Assembly: GCA_964613745.1 (NCBI GenBank)
Contig: CAZTJA010000006.1
Location: forward strand, 1-64,000
From: CAZTJA01 sp964613745
GTDB lineage: Bacteria; Desulfobacterota; Desulfomonilia; Desulfomonilales; Desulfomonilaceae
Reading direction: 5' to 3'
DNA length: 64,000 nucleotides
Numbering within the stretch: the stretch's first letter is position 1; every line of letters starts with the position of its first letter. Position numbers and translations under genes: made by a program. A model generated the notes under the pieces. It saw only the letters and a list, made by a program, of their open reading frames with translations. It did not search any database and was not told where the DNA came from. Shown here one piece after another: positions 1-8,583 of this stretch.

Positions 1-248
1 AGTTCTACAGTGATACGTGACCGCCATGTAAACGGATGGCATCCGTTTTGACGGAAGTTGCGCGGGAAACTAAGGATAAGGCAGTGATCGGCCTTGTTAT
101 GGTCTCTGATCGTGAATTGGTGCGCACGTTCAATATTCGTCGCATTCCGGAAATCTATATTGTCCGCAATAATCAAATTAGCGCGAAATACACGGGAGTT
201 GTTCCACGAGAGAAAATAATGCAGGAATTGAAACGTCTGGGCGGATAA
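1..248 (+). CDS. Thioredoxin-fold selenoprotein with a UPPC active site, 5' partial
   Basis: This is the 3' part of a thioredoxin-like gene that enters from the left edge. Read from base 3, the frame gives FYSDT, then TGA at 18-20, then PPCKRM, and stays open to the TAA at 246-248. In thioredoxins this place is WCxPCK, so the TGA falls exactly on the first redox cysteine and the motif becomes U-P-P-C. The rest follows the thioredoxin pattern, including IRRIP with the cis-proline after beta-strand 3 and a closing helix. A perfect hairpin just downstream (30-48) looks like a bacterial SECIS element. Family knowledge: thiol oxidoreductases often carry Sec in place of Cys in deltaproteobacteria. 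The ATG at 36 is inside the SECIS region and unlikely to be a true start, because a protein starting there lacks the active site. A nonsense mutation is the alternative. Confidence 0.8.
30..48 (+). promoter_or_regulatory. Putative bacterial SECIS hairpin
   Basis: An 8-bp perfect stem (30-37 with 41-48) closes a three-base loop, GGC, at 38-40. It starts 9 bases after the in-frame TGA at 18-20. The loop begins with G and lies about 20 bases from the TGA, which fits the general form of bacterial SECIS elements read by SelB. The element also codes for protein, as expected in bacteria. Confidence 0.65.
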
Positions 249-283
249 TTGAGGAGTTACTTAGTAGATTTTGTTATTGAAAA

Positions 284-302
284 GGGCCGATAAAATCGGC
301 CC
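284..302 (-). terminator. Terminator of the PRC-barrel gene, possibly bidirectional
   Basis: An 8-bp GC-rich stem (284-291 with 295-302) with a 3-base loop lies between the converging thioredoxin and PRC-barrel genes. On the minus strand it is followed by TTTT and a T-rich stretch. Confidence 0.75.
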
Positions 303-310
303 CTATAGTG

Positions 311-1474
311 TTACCAATCAACTTTGCCTGAAGGTCCGGCGCCTGCTCCCATGCGGTTGGACATTCCATTCGACATTCCCGATGATTCTCCACGGTTGCT
401 CATTGACGAATTCTCTCGGCCGGAGTTCATGCCTCCCATGCTGAAAGAATCTCGATTGGAGCTGCTTGACGGAGAAGAAGGCGAATTCATCGACGAATTT
501 TTATCGAAGCCGCTTGAAAAGTCGGATCGATCAACTTTTTTTCCATCCGTACCTACAGCAGATCTTGAAGACACGTTGTCTCTTGAATTTGATCTTTTCG
601 CATCATTCTTAGACAGCTTATCCGAATCTCTATCCAATCTGGAAGACGCAGCGGTTTCCGAGGACACACTAGGCTTGTCGTTGGAACCGGAGCTTCCGGG
701 CATCATCCCCAATTTATCGCTCATGTCCGATGATTTGCCGGATTTTTGCTGTGATTTATCAAATTTTTCCGATGATTTGTCGGATGATTTATCGGATTTG
801 ACTGAATCCTTCGAGGATGCAGCTTTGTTGTCAGCGGAAGATCGTTTGTCCGAAGACACACCCTTATCTTTGTCGGAAGAAACGGAGGATTTCGATTTGT
901 CGGAATCTTTACCATCATTTGCATTCACATTTGTTCGTGAGCTTACATTGGAGTTAACATCAACCGATGATCTCGAGTTCGAGTCAAAACGATCTCGATC
1001 TCTTCCTGCACGGTCCCTGTCACCGTCTCTATGCCAACGGCCGTCTCTGAAGTCCACTTTGGCATGAGTTCTGTAGAAGTTGAATACGCGGGTTTCATAC
1101 TGAGGACCATAAAAATCCGGCCAGGCATCCACCGTGAAGCTTGGGGCTTCATAAAGCATGGATGGTTCTATTACCACGTGGATGATGTCGGAATCGGCCC
1201 TGGATACTACTCCCCATGGCAACGGATACAGCCGGTCGGCTCGCTCGGATCCCTGTCCTTTAAGAATAATGTATTTAACGCAGCCTTCGTCACTTAACAC
1301 GACGTTTTCAATTTTACCAAGCACGGAACCGTTGTCACTTCTCACGACTTTTCCTATTACGGCACCTCCGTGGGATTGTTGTGCGGATAAGGCGGGTGGA
1401 ACCGTAAATATCGACATTGTGAAAACGGCTAGAAAACTAAACAACAAGTTTCTCGTCAATGTGTTCATGGTCAC
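311..1474 (-). CDS. Secreted PRC-barrel domain protein with a long Ser/Asp/Lys-rich tail
   Basis: The 387-residue protein starts with a signal peptide (hydrophobic stretch about residues 9-30). A PRC-barrel-like beta domain follows at about 38-105 (GKVVRSDNGSVLGKIENVVL pattern). From about residue 150 to the end the protein is low complexity, rich in Ser, Asp, Lys and Asn, with many SSDKS-type units and a final Gly/Met/Asn/Ser stretch. Such a tail is probably disordered and exposed outside the inner membrane. PRC-barrels occur in RNA-processing, photosynthetic and stress-related proteins; the role here is unknown. A terminator follows directly. The repetitive tail keeps a 247-codon frame open on the opposite strand, which I regard as a shadow. 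Confidence 0.75.
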   Translation of the reverse strand: MTMNTLTRNLLFSFLAVFTMSIFTVPPALSAQQSHGGAVIGKVVRSDNGSVLGKIENVVLSDEGCVKYIILKGQGSERADRLYPLPWGVVSRADSDIIHVVIEPSMLYEAPSFTVDAWPDFYGPQYETRVFNFYRTHAKVDFRDGRWHRDGDRDRAGRDRDRFDSNSRSSVDVNSNVSSRTNVNANDGKDSDKSKSSVSSDKDKGVSSDKRSSADNKAASSKDSVKSDKSSDKSSEKFDKSQQKSGKSSDMSDKLGMMPGSSGSNDKPSVSSETAASSRLDRDSDKLSKNDAKRSNSRDNVSSRSAVGTDGKKVDRSDFSSGFDKNSSMNSPSSPSSSSNRDSFSMGGMNSGRENSSMSNRGESSGMSNGMSNRMGAGAGPSGKVDW

Positions 1475-1606
1475 TTCCTAACAATTCTTGGAATTCAAAC
1501 AGCAATTCTGTTTATGCAATTATCTTCACTGAGGGTGTGCACAAAAACAGGAATGTCAAGGAATAACAAATTGATAATGTTGGAACTAACCGGAAGCATT
1601 TGGAAA

Positions 1607-2221
1607 TCAGAAAGTCTTGACCACAATATTACTGATTACATTAGCCGCTTCATCTACTCTGTCCGCACTTCTGTTGAAGTGTCGGTAAATTTCTCGATAA
1701 CAAAACATAAGATGCGGGTCCGGGCCGGAAAAGAGCTGTTTGAGAGCCGCCAAATAGTTATCATTCATTTTGTTTTCAATTCGTTTGGCTCTTACTGCGT
1801 ATTCTACCGCCACATTGGGATTATTTTTGAGATGCTTCATTGCGGCTACTATCTGTTCGGCTCCTTTTTCCAGAAGTTCGGCCATTTGGATCAAGAACTC
1901 GTTGCTCTCAACCTCAAAGATTTCCATTTCCTTAGCGGTATTTCGTGCGTGATCGATGATGTCGTCGATTGCCCCGGAAAGTGCAAAAATATCTTCTCGA
2001 TCTATTGGGGTAATAAATGTCTTGTTCAGTTCGTCTATGAGAATTCTCCGAATATCGTCCGCCTCTTGTTCTAGGCGTAGGAGTTCATCAGGATGAGCAC
2101 CCTCTTCCACAAGAAATCTCACGAGCGCCTGACATCCGGCAAGGGTCTTTTCCGCTTGCATCATGAGTAATTCAAAGAAATCAGCTTTTTTCTTTTGTCC
2201 AAAAATTTTCCAGAAGGACAT
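1607..2221 (-). CDS. DUF47 (PhoU-like) phosphate transport accessory protein
   Basis: The 204-residue, mostly helical protein belongs to the DUF47/TIGR00153 family, which is related to PhoU. Family members sit next to Pit-type transporters and are thought to regulate phosphate uptake. It starts MSFWKIFGQKKK and has acidic helices with ExxxD-type motifs (LEQEADDIRRILIDEL) that in PhoU-like proteins can bind metal clusters. It lies 12 bases downstream of pit on the same strand, so the two are probably cotranscribed. No Pho box was recognised upstream. Confidence 0.9.
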   Translation of the reverse strand: MSFWKIFGQKKKADFFELLMMQAEKTLAGCQALVRFLVEEGAHPDELLRLEQEADDIRRILIDELNKTFITPIDREDIFALSGAIDDIIDHARNTAKEMEIFEVESNEFLIQMAELLEKGAEQIVAAMKHLKNNPNVAVEYAVRAKRIENKMNDNYLAALKQLFSGPDPHLMFCYREIYRHFNRSADRVDEAANVISNIVVKTF

Positions 2222-2233
2222 TGCCCTCTCCGC

Positions 2234-3253
2234 TCACAAAAAAATATGTTTGAGAATCCAAAATCCTGCCGCTCCCAATAGTATGCAGACCGGCACAGTC
2301 AACAACCATGCATACGCAATATTGCCGGCAGCAGACCATCTTACGCCGGGCAAACGTCTTGCCGCTCCGACTCCCATAATGGAAGAAGCCACGATTTGGC
2401 TTGTACTGACCGGTCCACCGAATAAGGATGCTACGAAGATCACGAATCCAGCCGAGAATTGAGACGCGAAGGAGTGCACCGGCTCAATCCTACAAATTCC
2501 TAGACCGATACTCTTGATGATTCGCCAGCTGCCAAGGGTTAGTCCGACCGCAAGCGCCAAAGCGCAGCCGAACACCACCCAGTGCGGAATCGTAAACGGA
2601 CCATGTACCGCACCCGTTTGAGCAGCCAAAACAAGGGCGATTATACCCATCGATTTCTGAGCGTCATTTGAACCATGACTTGCCGCAAGCAAAAACATTG
2701 TGGGCTTCTGCATCGCTTCAAAAAGACTTCCGATGCCGCGGTGTGCTCTGCCGAACAACACCTTCAAAACAGAAAAAACGATGAAACCCAAAACTATTCC
2801 GACTAATGGTGTCAGGAGCATCGGCAGCACCACTTTAATCAGTACCTGGTGGAAAGATACACCTTCAGGACCAAGTGCTACCAGACCCGATCCAACCAAC
2901 CCACCTATCAAAGCGTGTGATCCGCTCGAAGGTAAACCGATAAACCAGGTAGGCAACTTCCATGCAATTGCAGCGGCTACCGCAGCTATAACGATTATGT
3001 AAATGGTCGTCGAACTTAACTGAGCCAAGAAGTCGGTTTTGAGAATACTGCCGGCCATTGTCGCTGCAACCGCAGTGCCGATGAGCAAAGGACCCAGAAA
3101 CTCTGCAATGGCAGCCCAAAGCAAGGCTGTTGCAGGTCTCATTGACCTTGAACAGATTATGGTCGCAACGACATTCCCGCCGTCGTGAAATCCGTTAACG
3201 AACGCGAAGCAAAACGTAATAACAATTGCGAGATAAAATAGGATTTCGTTCAC
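2234..3253 (-). CDS. pit: Inorganic phosphate transporter, Pit family
   Basis: The 339-residue integral membrane protein has about ten hydrophobic segments and both halves of the PF01384 family signature: FVNGFHDGGNVVAT near residue 20 and the second-half SHGSNDAQKSMG near residue 193. These GxND/HDGxN loops mark the inverted repeat of Pit transporters, which bring in metal-phosphate driven by protons (or sodium in relatives). The DUF47 gene follows after 12 bases. The ATG at 3253 puts the first membrane helix at the N-terminus, as usual for the family. Confidence 0.93.
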   Translation of the reverse strand: MNEILFYLAIVITFCFAFVNGFHDGGNVVATIICSRSMRPATALLWAAIAEFLGPLLIGTAVAATMAGSILKTDFLAQLSSTTIYIIVIAAVAAAIAWKLPTWFIGLPSSGSHALIGGLVGSGLVALGPEGVSFHQVLIKVVLPMLLTPLVGIVLGFIVFSVLKVLFGRAHRGIGSLFEAMQKPTMFLLAASHGSNDAQKSMGIIALVLAAQTGAVHGPFTIPHWVVFGCALALAVGLTLGSWRIIKSIGLGICRIEPVHSFASQFSAGFVIFVASLFGGPVSTSQIVASSIMGVGAARRLPGVRWSAAGNIAYAWLLTVPVCILLGAAGFWILKHIFL

Positions 3254-3623
3254 AAAAACTCGCTCTTTTGAAAGTCAATTAGTGGAACCGGCAACATGAT
3301 AACATGTTCCTTCTGAACAGGACGGTAAGAAAATTTGTGGGAATGCCCAAAGATCTATGAATCTCGGAAACAGATTTTACCGTCATGCATGTTAGGAATA
3401 TGTACTAATTGCGGACTGACGTTCAATTCAATTGCTGCTGAGTTCATTTACGTCGATGTCCGATGACGGAAATAAAGATGATAAGGGAAGCTCTACCCAA
3501 CAGTCGCACGCGTTCAGCAATTTGGGGTTCAATCATATGCAATTGGTAGAGTTAGCAATACTAATATCACAAGCCTTGCTGTTAGTGCAACTGTCAAGCT
3601 TATTTCGTTGCTCGCCTATCGGG
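3254..3623. other. Intergenic region without a recognised gene
   Basis: This 370-base stretch is the upstream region of pit (minus) and lies downstream of the lpdA stop. It presumably holds the pit promoter. A 66-codon open frame on the plus strand at 3432-3632 runs into the end of lpdA and has no recognisable features. I see no RNA gene or clear hairpin. Confidence 0.5.
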
Positions 3624-5063
3624 CTATTTTGACGTTTGTTTGGATTTAGGACTAAAGATGTGAATAGCTCTATGTTCCACCTGTTCAGCAGCCTCCTCTA
3701 TGCTCTCGGGCAAAGTCGGATGCGGATGGATGGTTAAGGCAAGGTCATCAACATGGGAAGCGGAAGCCACGGCCAAGCTTCCTTCGGAAATAAGATCCGA
3801 AGCGTGCGGACCCACAATGTGTACTCCCAAGACAATACCTGATTCAGCGTCGGAAACGATCTTGGAAAAACCCGTTACCTCCTCACCCATTGTTAATGCC
3901 CGACCTAAAACTTTGAACGGGAAAGTTCCTACTTTGACTTTTACTCCTTGAGTTTTGGCCTGATCCTCAGTTAAGCCGACAGTAGCGATTTCGGGATCAC
4001 TAAAAATTACTCCCGGCACCTCTACCCCCTCGTAAGCTGAAGCCTGGCCCGCTATAACTTCCGCTGCAATTTTTCCTTGATATGAAGCTTTATGGGCAAG
4101 CATATGCCCTTGCACTATGTCTCCGATGGCGTAAATACCTTTGGTGGAAGTTTCCATCTTGGAATCAACTATCACTAATCCTCTCTGATCGAGCTTTACT
4201 CCTGCCTTATCGAGACCGACATCGGCAGTGTTGGGTCTCCTGCCGATAGCGACAAGTATTTTGTCCGTTTCCAGTGAGTGTGCTCCGGTGCTCGTTTCGT
4301 AATTCAGTTTAGCTGGGGAATCACCACGATCCACTCCGGTCACGCGAGCTCCCAGTATCAAATCTATTTGAAACGCCTTTAACGCTTTTTCCATTACCCG
4401 TGCTATGTCCCGATCAAGCGTGGGCAGCAGCCGTTCCAAATTGTCCAATATTGTCACTTTCGTGCCGAGCTTGGCATAAAAGGTGCCCAATTCCAGACCT
4501 ATAGACCCAGCTCCAATGACCGCAAGTCGCTCAGGGATCGATGTGGGATCCAGAGCATCGGTGGAATCAATGATCAGTTCACCGTCCCTGGGCAATCCCG
4601 GTAATTGAGCTGCAGAGGATCCGACCGCCAGAATTGCGTTTTCGAACTCGAATCTGTGAAACCCTTCCGGGCCGTCTACGGAAAAGGAGCGATCACCCGA
4701 AAGATGTGCTGTTCCGGTGACTACCTGAACCTTATGCTGTGAAAGGAGGGAAGCTACTCCATTGCGAAGTTTCGCGACTACATCGTTTTTCCACGTGATC
4801 AGTTTTGGAAGATCAATCTCGACATTTTTTACGATCAATCCTATTTTGTCGGCACCTTCGATACGATTTTTTAGATCGGCAACATAGATCAGTGCTTTGG
4901 AAGGGATGCATCCCCAGTTAAGGCATACTCCCCCAAGGAGTTCTTTCTCCACAAGGGTAACTTCAAGACCCAATTGCGCTGCTCTTATGGCTGCGACATA
5001 TCCACCCGGACCGCCGCCGATTACCGCTACCTGAGTTCCTTGTGCGAAATCCCCGACTACCAT
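3624..5063 (-). CDS. lpdA: Dihydrolipoyl dehydrogenase (E3)
   Basis: The 479-residue flavoprotein reoxidises the dihydrolipoyl group of E2 with NAD+. It has the FAD dinucleotide fold GGGPGG (residues 16-21), the redox disulfide CLNWGC (about 47-52), a second NAD fold (IGAGSIGLELG), the FAD-contact motif GIYAIGD and the C-terminal catalytic HPHPTLPE (446-453). The ATG at 5063 has AAGGAG 7 bases upstream. It is the last gene of the 2-oxo acid dehydrogenase operon, 81 bases after E2. All catalytic residues are present. Confidence 0.96.
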   Translation of the reverse strand: MVVGDFAQGTQVAVIGGGPGGYVAAIRAAQLGLEVTLVEKELLGGVCLNWGCIPSKALIYVADLKNRIEGADKIGLIVKNVEIDLPKLITWKNDVVAKLRNGVASLLSQHKVQVVTGTAHLSGDRSFSVDGPEGFHRFEFENAILAVGSSAAQLPGLPRDGELIIDSTDALDPTSIPERLAVIGAGSIGLELGTFYAKLGTKVTILDNLERLLPTLDRDIARVMEKALKAFQIDLILGARVTGVDRGDSPAKLNYETSTGAHSLETDKILVAIGRRPNTADVGLDKAGVKLDQRGLVIVDSKMETSTKGIYAIGDIVQGHMLAHKASYQGKIAAEVIAGQASAYEGVEVPGVIFSDPEIATVGLTEDQAKTQGVKVKVGTFPFKVLGRALTMGEEVTGFSKIVSDAESGIVLGVHIVGPHASDLISEGSLAVASASHVDDLALTIHPHPTLPESIEEAAEQVEHRAIHIFSPKSKQTSK

Positions 5064-5144
5064 TTGGGTCTCCTTGAATGAAGCATCCGATTTCAGATCG
5101 GACCTATGCGTCTGTAGAACTATGCGAGACTACTCGATAACGCC

Positions 5145-6452
5145 TCAGCTCATGTCGACCAACATGCGCATTGGGTCTTCCAACAAGCCGACAATGAAGT
5201 TGACGAAACGTGCTGCGTCCGCACCGTCCAACATTCTATGGTCGAAAGATAAAGTTATCGGCATCACCGTTCTCAGTACGATCTGGTCATCTTTTACTAC
5301 CGGTTTTTTTTCGGCTCTCATGGTGCAAAGGATGGCTACCTGGGGATGAACGATGATCGGCGTGGCCCATTTTCCCCCGATGGAGCCGATGTTGGTAATG
5401 GTGAAAGTGCCTCCGCGCATCTCTTCAATGTCGATTGAACGGTTTCTCGCTTTTTCACTCAGTGACTGTAGATCAGCAGCAATCTGCAGAATGGATTTCT
5501 TGTCTACGTCTTTCACCACGGGGACCATCAAGCCGGATTCCGTGTCTACTGCAAAGCCAATGTTATAGTAGTCCTTAAATACTTCTTCACACGTTTCTTC
5601 ATCGAGGGATGAATTGAGGATAGGGTACAATTTCAGAGCGGATGCTGCGGCTTTCATAACGAAGGATAAGATGGTCAGCTTGGTGCCTCGACTGTCCGCC
5701 AACTTGCGTTCCCGAGCTATGACGTCCAGCAGATCCGTCACATCAGCTTCATCGAAATGAGTTACATGGGGAATGGTGGAAACGGATCTGGCCATAACTT
5801 CTGCTGTTCGTTTCCGCACTCCTTTAAGTGGCTGCCTCTTGGTTGGGCCGTATTTTTCAAAATCGAAACCCAATGTTGCAGGACCTTGAATTGCTGCGGC
5901 AGTAGGAGCTTTGGGCGGTGGCGGTGGAGTCTTTTCAGCAGCCCGCCTGATATCTTCATCGGTGATGCGTCCGTGAGATCCTGTCCCCTGGACTTCAGAT
6001 ATGTCCACCTTTAGTTCTCTGGCGAGCTTGCGAGTATGAGGCGTCGCCAGTACTTTGGTTTGTTCCGCGGGTTTTGTTTCGGTGTCTTTCGGAACTGCCG
6101 AGGACTCTATTGGTTTTTCGGCCGGAGGAGCCGGTTCCTGGGGTGGAGCGGATGGAGGTACCGGACTCAATGGCTCGGCCCGTTCCTGGCCACCTCCCGG
6201 GGTGGAGATGGGTTTATCGGTTTCGATTACTAATATAGGGTCTCCGACATTGACGGTGTCTCCGGGTGAATGGGGTATTTCAGCGATGACCCCTGCCACT
6301 GGGGACGGCAATTCCACAACTGCCTTGTCCGTTTCAATCCTAACCACCGGCTGATCCGCCGCAACCGTATCACCAACACTAACCAGGTATTCTACTATTT
6401 CAGCCTGAGCAATACCTTCTCCAACATCGGGAAGTCTGAATACCTCTCTCAT
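5145..6452 (-). CDS. 2-oxo acid dehydrogenase E2 (dihydrolipoyl acyltransferase)
   Basis: The 435-residue core enzyme carries acyl groups on a lipoyl arm and moves them to CoA. It has one lipoyl domain (1-80, with lipoyl-lysine K43 in ETDKA), a Pro/Ala/Glu-rich linker, an E1/E3-binding domain (about 136-172, ATPHTRKLARELKVD) and a catalytic domain ending in DHRMLDG (H405, D409). AAGGAGG precedes the ATG by 8 bases. Gene order and the single lipoyl domain match pyruvate- or branched-chain-type complexes of bacteria; the sequence alone does not decide the substrate. LipB, encoded first in the operon, would supply the lipoyl group. Confidence 0.94.
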   Translation of the reverse strand: MREVFRLPDVGEGIAQAEIVEYLVSVGDTVAADQPVVRIETDKAVVELPSPVAGVIAEIPHSPGDTVNVGDPILVIETDKPISTPGGGQERAEPLSPVPPSAPPQEPAPPAEKPIESSAVPKDTETKPAEQTKVLATPHTRKLARELKVDISEVQGTGSHGRITDEDIRRAAEKTPPPPPKAPTAAAIQGPATLGFDFEKYGPTKRQPLKGVRKRTAEVMARSVSTIPHVTHFDEADVTDLLDVIARERKLADSRGTKLTILSFVMKAAASALKLYPILNSSLDEETCEEVFKDYYNIGFAVDTESGLMVPVVKDVDKKSILQIAADLQSLSEKARNRSIDIEEMRGGTFTITNIGSIGGKWATPIIVHPQVAILCTMRAEKKPVVKDDQIVLRTVMPITLSFDHRMLDGADAARFVNFIVGLLEDPMRMLVDMS

Positions 6453-6503
6453 TGAATGAGTCCTCCTTAGGATAACGGACCAAGTCGCCAGTCGTGCATA
6501 TGA

Positions 6504-7481
6504 TTAAAACTGCATAATTTCGTGTATTGCCTGAACCACTCGCTCGGGATCCGGATAATTGTATTCTTCTAATTTAGCCAAGGGCGGCATTACATCATAA
6601 CCGGTGACTCGCTTTATAGGGGCCAGCAACGATAAAAGGCACCGCTCGGAAATCTGAGCGGCAATTTCGGCACCTACTCCAAATGAGCGTGGAGCCTCAT
6701 GACAAATTACAACTCGACCGGTCTTGTTTACGGAATTAACGATTGCTTCGATATCGAAGGGCCATATTGTTCGTAAGTCCAGGACTTCCGCTTCGACCCC
6801 CTCATTTGCGACATGCTGTGCTGCTCTTTCGCACACGGAAACCATGCCTCCATAGCTTATGAGAGTAATGTCGCCACCTTCCCTAACCACACGAGCTTTT
6901 CCGAGAGGCACTTCATAACGGCCTTCCGGAACTTCCTCCTTGAAGAGCCTGTACAGTCTTTTTGGTTCCAAATAGATCACTGTATCCGGGTCTTCTATTG
7001 CGGAAGTGAGTAGCCCTTTGGCATCGGAAGGAGTGGCGGGAATGACCACCTTTAGACCGGGGATGTGGCAAAACAGCGTTTCCGGGGCATCTGAATGATG
7101 TTCAAGCGCCCGCACTCCCGCTCCGTACGGCGCTCGGATGACGAGAGGAACCCCGTAGACACCCTGAGATCTCTTTCGCATGCGGGAGGCATGATTGTAG
7201 ATGTGGTTGTAAGCTTCAAACATGAATCCTTCGAACTGAATTTCGGCAACGGGTCGCAATCCGTAAATTGCCATTCCGATTGCGGATCCCACAATGCAAC
7301 TTTCAGCCAGTGGGGTATCTATGACGCGTAACGGGCCGAATTTTTCGATGAGTCCTACGGTGGCTCGAAATACGCCCCCGTCCACTCCGACGTCTTCGCC
7401 CATCACGATGACTCTGTCGTCTTCTTCCATTAACTCATGGAATGTCCGATTAATCGCTTCCACCATTGACATACGTGCCAT
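6504..7481 (-). CDS. 2-oxo acid dehydrogenase E1 component, beta subunit
   Basis: The 325-residue protein pairs with E1alpha to form the ThDP-dependent decarboxylase. It has the family features MGEDVGVDGGVFRAT near the N-terminus, the ThDP-contact region FEGFMFEAYNHI, the internal RAPYGAGVRALEHHS, and the transketolase C-terminal domain (VVICHEAPRSFGVGAEIAA). GGGAGG lies 10 bases before the ATG. It starts 6 bases after the E1alpha stop, so the two are probably translated in step. Pyruvate, branched-chain 2-oxo acids and acetoin remain possible substrates. Confidence 0.94.
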   Translation of the reverse strand: MARMSMVEAINRTFHELMEEDDRVIVMGEDVGVDGGVFRATVGLIEKFGPLRVIDTPLAESCIVGSAIGMAIYGLRPVAEIQFEGFMFEAYNHIYNHASRMRKRSQGVYGVPLVIRAPYGAGVRALEHHSDAPETLFCHIPGLKVVIPATPSDAKGLLTSAIEDPDTVIYLEPKRLYRLFKEEVPEGRYEVPLGKARVVREGGDITLISYGGMVSVCERAAQHVANEGVEAEVLDLRTIWPFDIEAIVNSVNKTGRVVICHEAPRSFGVGAEIAAQISERCLLSLLAPIKRVTGYDVMPPLAKLEEYNYPDPERVVQAIHEIMQF

Positions 7482-7487
7482 TGAAAA

Positions 7488-8549
7488 TCACCTCCCGGAT
7501 TCGCCCAAAGTTCGCATGAGTTGGTCACGTTGCTCTTTATGATTCCAAGGCATGTCTGCATAAATGAAGTTGAAAATGTCAGTGGGCTTCGGGGGTTGAA
7601 TAGCTTCGTAATCCCGAACGGTGGTTTCTATGAGATTGGTGAGTTCCGACTGAAGATCCTTTTCCTTTGCTTCGTCCCAATCGTATTTAGCCGTCAGGAA
7701 TTTCCGGAATCTATCAATTGGATCACGGGCTTTCCATGGGTCCAATGTCTCGGCTGTTCGGTAGCGTGAAGCGTCATCCGAGGTCGTGTGATCATCCATT
7801 CTGTAGGTTACAAGTTCCACAAGAGAAGGTGTCTGTTCGGATCGTGCCTTGGCGAGTTGCTGTTTTAGAGTGAGATACACGGCGATAACATCATTTCCGT
7901 CAACTCGAATTCCGGGAATGCCGTATGCACATGACTTATCTGCAAGACTTTGAATCAGCGTCTGCTTTGACAGTGGAACGGAAATGGCCCAGTGATTGTT
8001 CTGAATCACAAAGACCACAGGCAACCCGAATACACCCGCAAAATTGAGACTTTCATGAAAATCTCCCTGGGATGTAGACCCGTCTCCCGAACTGGACATC
8101 ACCGCAACCTTGTCACCCTTGATCTTGGCCCCCATGGCCAATCCTACGGCATGACACAGATGCGATCCCACCGTGATGCATACGGGAAGGGTGTTGGAAC
8201 CTTCTCTCGGCTTTGCTCCTCGTTCATCTCCGCCCCAATACTGGAGCATCATTACCGGATCGGCTCCCCTCGCAAAGAAAGCCCCGTATTCTCTAAAGGC
8301 CGGCACAAACCAATCCGTCGGTTCGAGAGCCATTCCCATACCAACGTTTGAGGCCTCCTGTCCACGCACTGAGGCGAGGGTTCCTAAACGACCCTGCCTC
8401 TGTAAGCTTAGTGCCTTTGAATTCCAGAGTTTCGTCATGTTCATCAAACGATACATTTTCATGAACACCGATTCGGGAATATCTTTGATGGCCGCCGAGT
8501 CGGCATTCCCGTCAGGGTCCAAATATTGGATGAATTCTTGATCGTTCAT
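7488..8549 (-). CDS. 2-oxo acid dehydrogenase E1 component, alpha subunit
   Basis: The ThDP-binding subunit decarboxylates the 2-oxo acid and, with E1beta, acylates the E2 lipoyl group. The ThDP motif is clear: GDGSTSQGDFHES (about residues 155-167) ending at NNHWA (184-188). The region RGQEASNVGMGMAL and the phosphorylation-loop-like YRMDDHTTSDDASRYR are also typical. I place the start at the ATG at 8549 (353 residues), because GGACGG is 8 bases upstream. The frame is open further, to 8615, but that would overlap the end of lipB. The single-enzyme E1o family is excluded by the separate alpha and beta subunits. Confidence 0.93.
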   Translation of the reverse strand: MNDQEFIQYLDPDGNADSAAIKDIPESVFMKMYRLMNMTKLWNSKALSLQRQGRLGTLASVRGQEASNVGMGMALEPTDWFVPAFREYGAFFARGADPVMMLQYWGGDERGAKPREGSNTLPVCITVGSHLCHAVGLAMGAKIKGDKVAVMSSSGDGSTSQGDFHESLNFAGVFGLPVVFVIQNNHWAISVPLSKQTLIQSLADKSCAYGIPGIRVDGNDVIAVYLTLKQQLAKARSEQTPSLVELVTYRMDDHTTSDDASRYRTAETLDPWKARDPIDRFRKFLTAKYDWDEAKEKDLQSELTNLIETTVRDYEAIQPPKPTDIFNFIYADMPWNHKEQRDQLMRTLGESGR

Positions 8550-8583
8550 CTTCATACCGTCCGGTTTTTTATTCAAAATGAGA

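Noticed and set aside
36..248. A 70-residue protein starting at the ATG at 36
   Set aside because: It would lack the thioredoxin active site, and the same frame continues upstream through the TGA with matching thioredoxin sequence.
324..1067. 247-codon open frame on the plus strand opposite the PRC-barrel gene
   Set aside because: It mirrors the Ser/Asp/Lys-rich repeats of the real gene; no start site, signal or domain, and the minus-strand protein has a signal peptide and terminator.
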